Positions 8,318 to 15,536 of a stretch of DNA of 17,791 nt are shown here, piece by piece; within the stretch, counting starts at the first letter, position 1; each line of letters begins with the position of its first letter. Position numbers and translations under genes: made by a program. The notes below the pieces were generated by a model. The model was not told the origin of the DNA and did no database searches. It saw only the letters and a program-made list of their open reading frames with translations. The DNA is from RZYP01 sp964386405 (GTDB lineage: Bacteria; Bacillota; Negativicutes; Acidaminococcales; Acidaminococcaceae), in contig CAYLRW010000034.1 of NCBI GenBank assembly GCA_964386405.1, positions 1-17,791 of the forward strand, given 5' to 3'.

Positions 8318-8327
8318 GTAATTACTT
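8316..8327. repeat. 12-bp perfect palindrome at the dcw -35 region
   Basis: AAGTAATTACTT is a perfect 12-bp palindrome that touches the upstream edge of the -35 box of the mraZ promoter. It could be a site for a dimeric regulator. In a sequence this AT-rich it could also be chance. Confidence 0.3.
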
Positions 8328-8370
8328 CCTATATTCACTATATTCAGAAATATTTTTTTAGTGTTTATAA

Positions 8371-8420
8371 AAAGAAAAAAGTATCGTTAAAAGATCCTAT
8401 TTGACCTTTTAACGATACTT
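8371..8420 (-). terminator. Intrinsic terminator of rnpB
   Basis: A perfect 15-bp inverted repeat (8379-8393 and 8406-8420, arms AAGTATCGTTAAAAG) with a 12-nt loop is followed on the minus strand by TTTTCTTTTT. It starts about 20 nt beyond the RNase P RNA 3' end, so it ends the rnpB transcript and any read-through from yhaM. Confidence 0.9.
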
Positions 8421-8440
8421 CATATCTTGTTTTTTATGAA

Positions 8441-8797
8441 TATGAGTGCTCATTAAGCCGAGTTCTGTTCCGCAAAGCGGCGATAATCATTTATCTAGGC
8501 TTCCAGTTGCCCGGAAGCTCGAGCGACGCAACCCGGAAGGATCAGCGGGCAGCTTCATCCCTTCCCTATTTGGTCTTGCTCCGAATGGGGTTTACCTAGC
8601 CAACCGATTACTCGACTGCTGGTGCGCTCTTACCGCACCGTTCCACCCTTACCGGCTTAAAGCCGGCGGTTCACATTTCTGTGGCACTTTCCCTGAGGTC
8701 ACCCTCGCCGGACGTTATCCGGCATTCTGCCCTATGGAGCTCGGACTTTCCTCGTCTACCCAACAGGATAGCCGCGATTATCTTTCACACTCATACC
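8441..8797 (-). ncRNA. rnpB: RNase P RNA, class A
   Basis: This is the catalytic RNA of ribonuclease P, which removes 5' leaders from tRNA precursors. On the minus strand the universal 5' P4 segment GAGGAAAGTCCGAGC and the 3' partner ACAGAACTCGGCTTAA are both present. So are the conserved internal blocks CCACAGAAA, GGTGCGGTAAGAGCGCACC, GGTAAACCCC and GAGCAAGACCAAATAGGG. P1 closes the molecule: ATGAGTGT near 8794-8787 pairs with GCACTCAT near 8449-8442. The layout, with its P15-P16-P17-type region, is class A rather than the class B of Bacillus. Ends are set from P1 and the promoter/terminator and may be off by a few bases. Where the L15 loop usually has GGU, I read AGC. Confidence 0.96.
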
Positions 8798-8803
8798 CAA
8801 ACA

Positions 8804-8832
8804 AATTTATCACAACTAGTAGCTTACGTCAA
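8804..8832 (-). promoter_or_regulatory. rnpB promoter
   Basis: A -35 box TTGACG (8827-8832) and a -10 box TAAATT (8804-8809), the latter preceded by TG as in an extended -10, are 17 bp apart on the minus strand. Predicted initiation near 8797 coincides with the 5' end inferred from the P1 helix. The -35 box begins 2 bp after the yhaM stop codon. Confidence 0.75.
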
Positions 8833-8834
8833 GT

Positions 8835-9755
8835 CTATAAGTATAAATACCTCTGCAACATTTTGTTGAACTCCCAAGTTCCTTCAGTATTATTGACATC
8901 AAACTGATTCATGATAGCATCAATTTCATCTGCATAATGAACAACAAAGCCTTCCTTCGTTGCGCAGGCAACAGGAGACCCTTTATCTTGTTCGCCATGA
9001 TGGGAAAGAATGATGTGCAGCAATTGCTGAAGTTTCTTCTCGTCAACGCTTCCCAGCTTCGCCGCAGCCTCACTCACCATCATAACAGTTATTGTAATAT
9101 GCCCTAAAAGGCGTCCGCCTGTCGTATAAGGGAATCCCATATCTGGTGATATTTCTTTCAGCTTACCTACGTCATGCAAAAGAGCTCCTGCCAGCACAAG
9201 GTCTTTATCCATACCGCCTATTTTATCTGCTAAAGCGCATGCCAAATCAGCTACGCAAACAGAATGATGAAGTAAACCACCCACGTAAGCATGGTGCAAT
9301 CTCATACCAGCTGGATTTATTAAAAACTGCTGATAAGCAGAACCGGAAAAAACTTCTTTAACAAGTTCCCTCAGGCCTTTGTCATTTATGCTATTTATCT
9401 GCTTTTGAAATCTTTCTTCGTACTCGACCTTGTCAAAATTGCCCTGGGGCAGCAAATGGCTTATGTCCTCACCAGCTTTAACATCTGCCAGTTTCTGGAT
9501 TATCAACTGCAATGACATATCACCAGCAAATTTATTAATATCAACATTGCCAGCGACTCTCACTGCTTTTGGTGCATCGAACGCCCTGAGTTTTTCAACT
9601 ATTCCGGCTTCGAAACAAATAAAAGGTACGCAGCCGCTGTTATCTTCTATTAATCCTCTGGCAAATACACCACCATTTGATGAATTCCCCACTTTTTGTA
9701 AACGCAGCAAAACTATTTGGTCTATCTTCAAGCCTGTTTTAAATTCATTAATCAT
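8835..9755 (-). CDS. yhaM: YhaM-type 3'-5' exoribonuclease (OB fold + HD domain)
   Basis: This 306-residue protein (Bacillus YhaM is similar in length) has an N-terminal OB-fold-like region (about 10-95) for single-stranded nucleic acid. A C-terminal metal-dependent HD phosphohydrolase domain follows (about 155-285). The metal ligands can be read as the His in GLLHHSV (163-164), HD in LLHDVGK (194-195), HH in LSHHGE (252-253) and the Asp in HYADEID (276). The family degrades RNA 3' to 5' and also acts on single-stranded DNA in vitro. The ATG at 9755 follows GGGAAGG. It has its own promoter directly behind nif3, and rnpB follows 38 bp later with no terminator between. Other HD nucleases are possible but the OB+HD combination is specific. 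Confidence 0.9.
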   Translation of the reverse strand: MINEFKTGLKIDQIVLLRLQKVGNSSNGGVFARGLIEDNSGCVPFICFEAGIVEKLRAFDAPKAVRVAGNVDINKFAGDMSLQLIIQKLADVKAGEDISHLLPQGNFDKVEYEERFQKQINSINDKGLRELVKEVFSGSAYQQFLINPAGMRLHHAYVGGLLHHSVCVADLACALADKIGGMDKDLVLAGALLHDVGKLKEISPDMGFPYTTGGRLLGHITITVMMVSEAAAKLGSVDEKKLQQLLHIILSHHGEQDKGSPVACATKEGFVVHYADEIDAIMNQFDVNNTEGTWEFNKMLQRYLYL

Positions 9756-9792
9756 TTCTTTGCCTTCCCTTGTGTCATCTGTATTTTTCTAC

Positions 9793-9820
9793 ATTATAGC
9801 ATATTAAATAGGCTTGTAAG
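9793..9820 (-). promoter_or_regulatory. yhaM promoter
   Basis: On the minus strand an extended -10 TGCTATAAT (core 9793-9798) lies 16 bp from a -35-like CTTACA (9815-9820). It falls within the short nif3-yhaM gap, with transcription expected to start near 9786, about 30 nt before the yhaM ATG. Confidence 0.65.
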
Positions 9821-9827
9821 AATTAAA

Positions 9828-10940
9828 CTACAAGCGCTGCAGCACTTTGCTTTCAATCGCCCGTAATACTTTAACAGCTCTGTTATTGCTAACTGCCCAA
9901 TCTTCCAGCTCTTCCTGCAACTTTGCCAAAACAGGCATTTCCGTTGTCTGATGCCCGGCGTCGATCAAATTTAGTCCAGCATTTAATGCTTCCTGCGCAA
10001 CATGATATTTGACGTCTCCGGTAACAAACGTATCAGCACCTGCCTTCACCGCTTCGGCAATAAAATCTGTTCCGCTGCCACCACAGACAGCCACTTTATA
10101 AACAGGTCTGCCAGCGTCGGCAACAATCACGTGTTCAATTGCTAAAGCATTTTTCACATTATTGGCAAATTCGCCTAAAGAAAGCGGTTTCTCCAGCAAG
10201 CCAACACGCCCAAGACCAAATTCAGTTCTGACATTCACAGTTTCCAAAACGTCATAGGCTGGTTCTTCATAAGGATGCGCCTGCAAAACTGCCCCTATTG
10301 CTTCTGCCAGTTCGCTTTTCTTTAAGAGAATCTCAATGCGTTTCTCCCTAGTTCTTTCCAAAAGCCCTTGTTGACCTAGAAAAGGATTGCTGCCCGGCAG
10401 TGGGCGGAACTGTCCATCGCCCTCCATAATATAAGCACAATCAGCATAATTGCCAATCCGTCCTACACCTGCCCTGCTTAGAGCAGAAAGCACTTCATCA
10501 ACATGAGTAAGAGGCACAAAAACCACAAGTTTATAATATTTATCACAAAAGACAGGTTTAAGGATTTCTGTTTGCCTTAAACCCAAAAGAGCTGCTAATA
10601 CGTCGTTGACTCCGCCTTTAGCACTATCAAGATTTGTGTGAGCTGAATAAACAGCAATTTTGTTTCTTATTAATTCATATACCAAAGCATTTTTGCCTTC
10701 ATTACAAACAAGTTTTTTTATGGGTGAGAAAAAAAATGGATGATGCGTAATAATTATATCGGCTTTTTGTGCATAGGCCTGACTTGCAACTTCTTCTGTC
10801 AAATCCAGCGCAAGCATTACTTTTCCAACCGGCCAATCATTACTTCCAAGCATAAGGCCGACATTGTCCCAGTCCTCTGCCAATTTTTGGGGTGCCAGCT
10901 TTTCCATTACTTCACAAATATCATTAACCTTTGTCACCAT
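9828..10940 (-). CDS. Nif3-like dinuclear metal-centre protein (YqfO/YbgI family)
   Basis: This 370-residue protein has the family's two Nif3 halves around a middle CutA/PII-like insert. The N-terminal half carries metal ligands THHP (His 66-67) and SAHTNLD (His 101). The insert spans about residues 130-240. The C-terminal half carries VCGGSG, FVTGDVKYH and DAGHQTTE. The same three-part layout occurs in Bacillus YqfO. Family members bind two metal ions. The enzymatic role in bacteria is not firmly settled (a GTP cyclohydrolase 1 type 2-like name is common in databases). The chosen ATG at 10940 lies 9 nt after GGAGG and overlaps trmK by 17 bp, so the two are translationally coupled. A TTG 6 nt upstream is too close to the ribosome-binding site. 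Confidence 0.92.
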   Translation of the reverse strand: MVTKVNDICEVMEKLAPQKLAEDWDNVGLMLGSNDWPVGKVMLALDLTEEVASQAYAQKADIIITHHPFFFSPIKKLVCNEGKNALVYELIRNKIAVYSAHTNLDSAKGGVNDVLAALLGLRQTEILKPVFCDKYYKLVVFVPLTHVDEVLSALSRAGVGRIGNYADCAYIMEGDGQFRPLPGSNPFLGQQGLLERTREKRIEILLKKSELAEAIGAVLQAHPYEEPAYDVLETVNVRTEFGLGRVGLLEKPLSLGEFANNVKNALAIEHVIVADAGRPVYKVAVCGGSGTDFIAEAVKAGADTFVTGDVKYHVAQEALNAGLNLIDAGHQTTEMPVLAKLQEELEDWAVSNNRAVKVLRAIESKVLQRL

Positions 10941-11619
10941 GAGCAATCGCCTCCAGGTCCTTCTTCAACTTACTAAAAAGCCTGTATTTTTCGCTGCCTT
11001 TAGCTTGTTCACTTTTTTCCATGGAAGAAAGCAGTTTTTCATAATGTTCTATCAGGCGTTGTATATGCCTTGCTAAAAGTACATTGCCTGTTTCCAATAA
11101 ACGTGGTCCTATTTCATAAAAAGCCGCAGGATATTCTTTTTCGCTGCCGCGTTCCAAAACTATTATTTCATAAATTATACCAGCTTCTTCTGCCAAATCT
11201 TCGGCGACAATCTTCCAACCATGCCTTACAGCCCATATTCTTAATGAAGCTGCTCCATTCATCGGCTGTAAAATTATTTTTTCGGCTGCTTCCGCGGTAG
11301 TTAAAGAATTCTCCAATATCTCAATCATGCTGCCTGCACCCATACCTGCAATAACTATTACAGCGACTTCACCAGGAGCAACAATCTTAAGGCCGTCGCC
11401 TTGCCTGACAGTGATAAATTCCTTTACGCCGAAAGTATCTATCGTATTTTGTGCCGCCTGACAAGGTCCAGCGGCAATATCACCAGCTATGGCAAAATTT
11501 GTTTTTCCTTGCCTGACTAATAAAGTCGGTAAATACGCATGATCTGTACCAACATCGACAATGCTTTTGCCAGCAGGTACCCATTTAGCTATAGCTTCCA
11601 AACGTGATCCGAAACTCAT
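10924..11619 (-). CDS. trmK: TrmK, tRNA (adenine(22)-N1)-methyltransferase
   Basis: TrmK methylates N1 of A22 in the tRNA D-loop region using S-adenosylmethionine. The class I methyltransferase motif DVGTDHAYLP is at residues 22-31. VIAGMGAGSMIEIL (motif IV region) and QPMNGAASLRIW follow, all typical of the TrmK/YqfN family. I start at the ATG at 11619 (231 residues, beginning MSFGSRLEAIA), 6 nt after GGAGG. Reading further upstream would enter the terminator and the tRNA gene. The next gene is nif3, the same pairing as in Bacillus (yqfN-yqfO). A terminator lies only about 20 bp ahead of its start, and I see no clear promoter in between. Confidence 0.94.
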   Translation of the reverse strand: MSFGSRLEAIAKWVPAGKSIVDVGTDHAYLPTLLVRQGKTNFAIAGDIAAGPCQAAQNTIDTFGVKEFITVRQGDGLKIVAPGEVAVIVIAGMGAGSMIEILENSLTTAEAAEKIILQPMNGAASLRIWAVRHGWKIVAEDLAEEAGIIYEIIVLERGSEKEYPAAFYEIGPRLLETGNVLLARHIQRLIEHYEKLLSSMEKSEQAKGSEKYRLFSKLKKDLEAIAHGDKG

Positions 11620-11635
11620 CTTTTCCTCCATATAC

Positions 11636-11664
11636 AAAAAGCGAAGCCATAAGGCTTCGCTTTT
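11636..11664 (-). terminator. Terminator after the CAU tRNA (bidirectional-capable)
   Basis: A perfect 12-bp hairpin (11637-11648 and 11653-11664, core AAGCGAAGCC) with a four-base loop is followed by T5 on the minus strand. It lies 13 bp after the tRNA CCA end and would stop the rpoD/tRNA transcript. Its end is only about 17 bp before the trmK start. Confidence 0.85.
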
Positions 11665-11676
11665 CTCTGTTAAATT

Positions 11677-11751
11677 TGGTGGGCCCACCTGGGATCGAAC
11701 CAGGGACCAACCGGTTATGAGCCGGTGGCTCTACCGCTGAGCTATAGGCCC
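11677..11751 (-). tRNA. tRNA with CAU anticodon (Ile2 or elongator Met), CCA encoded
   Basis: The minus strand folds as a 75-nt cloverleaf including CCA. The acceptor stem is GGGCCTA / TGGGCCC with discriminator A73. The D stem is GCTC/GAGC with a 7-nt loop, the anticodon stem ACCGG/CCGGT around loop CTCATAA, the variable loop TGGTC, and the T arm CCTGG-TTCGATC-CCAGG. Anticodon CAU allows initiator Met, elongator Met or the lysidine-modified Ile2. The first pair is G1-C72 and the anticodon stem lacks three G-C pairs, so it is not an initiator. C4-G69 and C5-G68 favour Ile2 by the TilS rules known from E. coli, but A27-U43 is found in tRNA-Met there. The class is therefore left open. It is flanked by its own promoter and terminator. 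Confidence 0.95.
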
Positions 11752-11793
11752 GATTAGCCTTTCACGGGCAAACCCGAAATAGCCAACGAAGAC

Positions 11794-11822
11794 ATTTTAT
11801 AATAAAACAAGCGCAATGTCAA
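11794..11822 (-). promoter_or_regulatory. Promoter of the CAU tRNA
   Basis: A perfect -35 TTGACA (11817-11822) and -10 TAAAAT (11794-11799) are 17 bp apart on the minus strand, immediately after the rpoD stop codon. Transcription should start near 11787, giving a leader of about 36 nt. That leader contains a small CGGG/CCCG hairpin (11765-11776) that RNase P would remove. Confidence 0.8.
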
Positions 11823-11832
11823 GCTACATCTA

Positions 11833-13413
11833 TCATTCCAGGAAATCTTTCAAGCGCTTGCTACGGCTGGGATGTCTTAATTTTCTGAGAGCCTTGGCTT
11901 CTATCTGGCGAATACGTTCACGCGTAACTCCAAAATGCTGACCAACTTCTTCCAATGTACGAGATCTTCCGTCCTCAAGGCCAAAACGCAATTCAAGAAC
12001 TTTCTTCTCACGCAAAGTAAGTGTTTCCAAAACTTCACCCAACTGCTCACGCAGCAAAGTGAACGAAGCTGCATCAGCAGGAGCCGGTGCGTCATGGTCT
12101 TCTATAAAATCGCCCAAATGTGAATCTTCTTCTTCACCTATCGGTGTTTCCAAAGAAACTGGCTCCTGGGCAATTTTCATGATTTCTCTTACTCTTTCCA
12201 CATTAGTATCCATTTCTTTAGCTATCTCCTCAGGCAAAGGCTCTCTGCCGAGCTCTTGCAGGAGTTGGCGTGAAACACGTACTAACTTATTAATAGTTTC
12301 AACCATATGTACAGGAATTCTTATTGTCCTTGCCTGGTCAGCAATAGCTCTCGTAATAGCTTGTCTGATCCACCAGGTTGCATAGGTACTGAATTTGAAC
12401 CCTTTATTGTAATCGAATTTTTCAACAGCCTTAATCAAACCAAGGTTACCCTCCTGAATCAAATCCAGGAATAGCATGCCACGACCAACATACCTCTTGG
12501 CAATACTGACAACTAAGCGCAGATTGGCTTCTGACAAACAACGTTTGGCATCCTCGCCCAAATCAACAATATCTTGTAAAGTTTTCTTAAACAATTCATT
12601 GCAATTATCCCATTCAAGAAAAACTTCAGCATCTTTAACCGTTGCCAGCTGTTTTTTTACTGTTTCAAGCAATTCCTTGATTTCCAAGAGATAACTTGCT
12701 TCAGTATCAGAAGTTTGCTTTTTGATCACAGCCTTCTTTTTATTTGCCGCGAACTTAATTTGGCTATCTACTATCAAGCGTTGAATTCTGTTAATTTCAT
12801 CTTTTGTGAATTCTTCACACATCTCTTGAAAATCAGAGTTTTTAATACCTTTACCGGTATTATGGATAGCTGTCAGTCTGGAAAAAACTTTGTTAACCGA
12901 CCGATCTTCGTACCAGGTTATTTCCTTCTGTAGCAACTCTTTAGCACGCAGAAGCATACCCTTAACATCAGTCTCGTCCGGCAAAACCAATAAAACGTGC
13001 TCTGTAACTTCATTGGCCAAAATTTTCTGGGCTTGGTTGCCCTTATCCATACGTTTAGCCAACTTGATTTCGTCTTCACCTACCAGAAGAGGCACACGAC
13101 CGATTTCTTTCAGATACATACGAACCGGGTCATCAATGCTCACACCTTCAGGTACAGTTAAGTTGACAAGCTCATGTTCAGCAATAGGTTCCTCATCAAC
13201 ATCCGCGCCTGCAGGCGGGACAGCTGTATCATCAATTACCTCAATACCCTTCCGTGCAATCAAATCATACATATCTTCCATCTCGTCAGTGCTCATTTCT
13301 TCTGCACTCTGCATGGAATCCATAATTTCGCGATAGGTGAGAACGCCGCCATGGCTTTTCCCCTTATGTAAAAGTTCTTCTACCTGCTCTGTTGAAATCT
13401 TTTCATTTGCCAT
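11833..13413 (-). CDS. rpoD: RpoD/SigA, primary sigma factor with a long insertion before region 2
   Basis: This is the housekeeping sigma factor that directs RNA polymerase to -10/-35 promoters. Region 1.2 (DPVRMYLKEIG, about 95-105), region 2 (LRLVVSIAKRYVGRGMLFLD and the YATWWIRQAI melting segment, about 298-355), region 3 (about 370-425) and region 4 with its helix-turn-helix (LEEVGQHFGVTRERIRQIE, about 487-505) are all intact and very close to Bacillus SigA. The length of 526 residues far exceeds Bacillus SigA (about 370). The excess is mainly an insertion of roughly 155 residues (about 130-285) where E. coli sigma70 has its non-conserved region, though the insert does not visibly resemble that region. 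AAGGAGGG precedes the ATG. It follows dnaG by 42 bp. Confidence 0.97.
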   Translation of the reverse strand: MANEKISTEQVEELLHKGKSHGGVLTYREIMDSMQSAEEMSTDEMEDMYDLIARKGIEVIDDTAVPPAGADVDEEPIAEHELVNLTVPEGVSIDDPVRMYLKEIGRVPLLVGEDEIKLAKRMDKGNQAQKILANEVTEHVLLVLPDETDVKGMLLRAKELLQKEITWYEDRSVNKVFSRLTAIHNTGKGIKNSDFQEMCEEFTKDEINRIQRLIVDSQIKFAANKKKAVIKKQTSDTEASYLLEIKELLETVKKQLATVKDAEVFLEWDNCNELFKKTLQDIVDLGEDAKRCLSEANLRLVVSIAKRYVGRGMLFLDLIQEGNLGLIKAVEKFDYNKGFKFSTYATWWIRQAITRAIADQARTIRIPVHMVETINKLVRVSRQLLQELGREPLPEEIAKEMDTNVERVREIMKIAQEPVSLETPIGEEEDSHLGDFIEDHDAPAPADAASFTLLREQLGEVLETLTLREKKVLELRFGLEDGRSRTLEEVGQHFGVTRERIRQIEAKALRKLRHPSRSKRLKDFLE

Positions 13414-13436
13414 TGCGTTCCCTCCTTTCCGTTACT

Positions 13437-13454
13437 ATTAATTTTTAAATTAAT
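13437..13454. repeat. AT-only dyad between dnaG and rpoD
   Basis: An 18-bp A/T-only perfect palindrome, ATTAATTT-TT-AAATTAAT, fills most of the dnaG-rpoD gap. It has no G-C pairs, so it is unlikely to be a terminator. It could be a processing or weak regulatory site, or simply AT-rich spacer. Confidence 0.25.
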
Positions 13455-13455
13455 A

Positions 13456-15243
13456 TCATTGAAACATTTTTTTAATCTCATTCTTTATTCGCTGACTTTC
13501 TGCTAATTCCTGCAAAAATTTTTCATCACCTGCACGCTCATATTCTGACGCCAAACGGCAATGGTATTCATATTGCTTTTCTAATCCGGATATTTTAAGC
13601 TGCCTGATACAATCATTTAAAATCTGGCTGGCTGCATTTAGCGCCAAATCCAACTGTAAAATCACTTCCAGTTCAGACGTACAGACTTCAGACAATTCCG
13701 CGAAAAGGTCAGCCGCTATATTTGGGCTTTTTCTCGCTAATAAATCTTTAAACTTTTGATAAATTTCTGTTCTTTTAACGTCGCAAAACCCAATTTTATC
13801 AATTTCAGCGAGAAAATCCGACGTAACATTACCACCACCGTTTATAAGCGCAAACAGCAAGTGCCTCTCAGCTTGTTCAACAGGATTCACTTGGTTCTCT
13901 TCTTTTTTTCTTCTCATCAAAGCATCAGAAACAGCAATGCCATTACCACGTCTTATCTTTTTGAACTCATTGACAATCAGGTTTTCATCAATTGTCAGCG
14001 TCTGAGCCAAATTACGAATTCTTCTGACTACCTCAATATCACTTTTACATTCTAGTAGGAACGGTAGTATATTCGACACAGTCTTGACTTTTCCTTCAAG
14101 CGTTGAAAAATTATTCCGCTCCAATGTTCTTTCAATCTGGAAATCCATACCTGAAGCAGCTTGCGTGATCAAGTCCTTAAAAGCAGTAACACCTTCAGTC
14201 CTGATAAATTCATCAGGATCTTTACCCTTTGGAACTACGAGAACTTTCACTTCGAGTCCCGCTTTTAAAGCAACAGGAATTGAAGCCATTGCTGCCTTCA
14301 ATCCAGCTTCGTCACTATCAAAAGAAAAAATGACTTCAGGTACAATACGCGCAATTAAATTTGCATGTTGTTCAGTAAAGGCTGTTCCCATTGATGCCAC
14401 AGTCCAATCAATTCCTGCTGCATGCAGACTGATTGCATCCATATGTCCTTCGACAACAATAATCTGTTTTCGCTCCTTAGCAGGCTTCAAAGCGACATCC
14501 ATGCCGAAGAGAATGGAGCGTTTGGTAAAAAGTTCCGTTTCACCAGTATTCAAATATTTAGGTTCACCCTTGCCGACAACTCTGCCAGTAAAACCTACCA
14601 CTCTTCCTCTGGCATCTTTGATAGGAATCATTATGCGCTCGCGGAAACGGTCATAAAAACTTCCATCTTCACGTCTTACTGTCAAGCCCGCTTTTGCAAG
14701 CAACTCAGCGTTAACGCCTCTTTTTTGCAAAGCATTGCAAAGTGTTTGATATCCTGGAGCCGCCAGTCCTAAAGAAAATCTTTCAATAATATTAGCATCA
14801 ATTCCGCGCTTTGCTAAATAATCAAGAGCGTGCTTGCCATATTCAGTTTTCAAAAGACAAGCTTGAAAAAATTTTACAGCCAGAGCATTAGCATCAAATA
14901 TTTGTTTAGATGCCTTTTCCTTTTGTATCTCTTGCTCTGTTTTTTGTTTTTCCGGTATAGGAATACCATATTTATTGGCCAAAATCTTAATGGCTTCCGG
15001 AAAACTTACATTTTCAATTTTCATGACAAAATTGAAAACATCTCCACCAGCATGGCAGCCAAAACAGTGAAAAAGATTTTTGTCTGGTGTTACTGTAAAA
15101 GATGGTGTTTTTTCACCGTGAAAAGGGCAGCATCCCCAATAACGGCCGCCTTTCTTTTTCAGCGCAACATACTCCGAAACTACTTTAACAATATCAGCTT
15201 GTGCCCGAACTTGTTCCTTAAAACTTTCATAGACATCATTCAT
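13456..15243 (-). CDS. dnaG: DnaG, DNA primase
   Basis: DnaG synthesises RNA primers at the replication fork. The N-terminal CHC2 zinc ribbon has ligands C39, H42, C60 and C63 (CPFH and CFGC). The RNA polymerase core follows with the YLNTGET segment near 230. The TOPRIM domain has VVEGHMDA (Glu265) and the FDSD pair (Asp309, Asp311). The C-terminal third is less conserved, as expected for the DnaB-interacting part. The 595-residue length is near the Bacillus protein's. The start is an ATG at 15243 with only a weak GGGTG ahead of it. dnaG-rpoD is the ancestral 'macromolecular synthesis' pair, here without rpsU. Confidence 0.97.
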   Translation of the reverse strand: MNDVYESFKEQVRAQADIVKVVSEYVALKKKGGRYWGCCPFHGEKTPSFTVTPDKNLFHCFGCHAGGDVFNFVMKIENVSFPEAIKILANKYGIPIPEKQKTEQEIQKEKASKQIFDANALAVKFFQACLLKTEYGKHALDYLAKRGIDANIIERFSLGLAAPGYQTLCNALQKRGVNAELLAKAGLTVRREDGSFYDRFRERIMIPIKDARGRVVGFTGRVVGKGEPKYLNTGETELFTKRSILFGMDVALKPAKERKQIIVVEGHMDAISLHAAGIDWTVASMGTAFTEQHANLIARIVPEVIFSFDSDEAGLKAAMASIPVALKAGLEVKVLVVPKGKDPDEFIRTEGVTAFKDLITQAASGMDFQIERTLERNNFSTLEGKVKTVSNILPFLLECKSDIEVVRRIRNLAQTLTIDENLIVNEFKKIRRGNGIAVSDALMRRKKEENQVNPVEQAERHLLFALINGGGNVTSDFLAEIDKIGFCDVKRTEIYQKFKDLLARKSPNIAADLFAELSEVCTSELEVILQLDLALNAASQILNDCIRQLKISGLEKQYEYHCRLASEYERAGDEKFLQELAESQRIKNEIKKMFQ

Positions 15244-15283
15244 AAATACACCCGTTACACTAATTAAAGAAACTTACTGTTTT

Positions 15284-15289
15284 ATTATA
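15284..15289 (-). promoter_or_regulatory. Candidate -10 box for dnaG-rpoD
   Basis: TATAAT on the minus strand lies about 41 bp before the dnaG ATG. No good -35 hexamer exists at 16-18 bp, so this is a weak call. It is the best match in the region upstream of dnaG. Confidence 0.4.
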
Positions 15290-15527
15290 TTCAATATGAA
15301 TGTATTATTTCCTCTTTTTAAGTTAAAGATTTTTGAACACCAGCAATTAACTTTATTAAACGATTATTAATCAAGCACTGATAAAAGCACAAAATATAGC
15401 TCACTTCGGCTTTATGCCCACTACATTTACCTCTGAAACTCTTCAAAGAATACAACACATAACTCATCATCAAAATTCATTTCTATGCACTAACATAATG
15501 CAACCACTATAGTTTTTATGAAAAATT

Positions 15528-15536
15528 TGATATAAT
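15528..15536 (+). promoter_or_regulatory. Extended -10 promoter of the lptA-like gene
   Basis: TGATATAAT (15528-15536) is a perfect extended -10 box on the plus strand. No clear -35 is present. Transcription would start near 15543, just before the ribosome-binding site CGGAGGG, so the leader would be very short. Confidence 0.55.

Noticed and set aside
8446..8907. 153-codon plus-strand open frame
   Set aside because: It is the antisense of the RNase P RNA and the yhaM end; the structured RNA explains the sequence fully.
11620..11688. N-terminal extension of trmK
   Set aside because: It would be translated from the terminator hairpin and the tRNA 3' end; the ATG at 11619 has a clear GGAGG and matches the family N-terminus.
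12890..13336. 148-codon plus-strand frame opposite rpoD
   Set aside because: Antisense shadow; Ser-rich translation with no domain and no ribosome-binding site that I can see.
14084..14656. 190-codon plus-strand open frame inside dnaG
   Set aside because: It lies wholly opposite the conserved TOPRIM region of dnaG, shows no known domain and has low-complexity Ser/Thr-rich composition typical of antisense frames.
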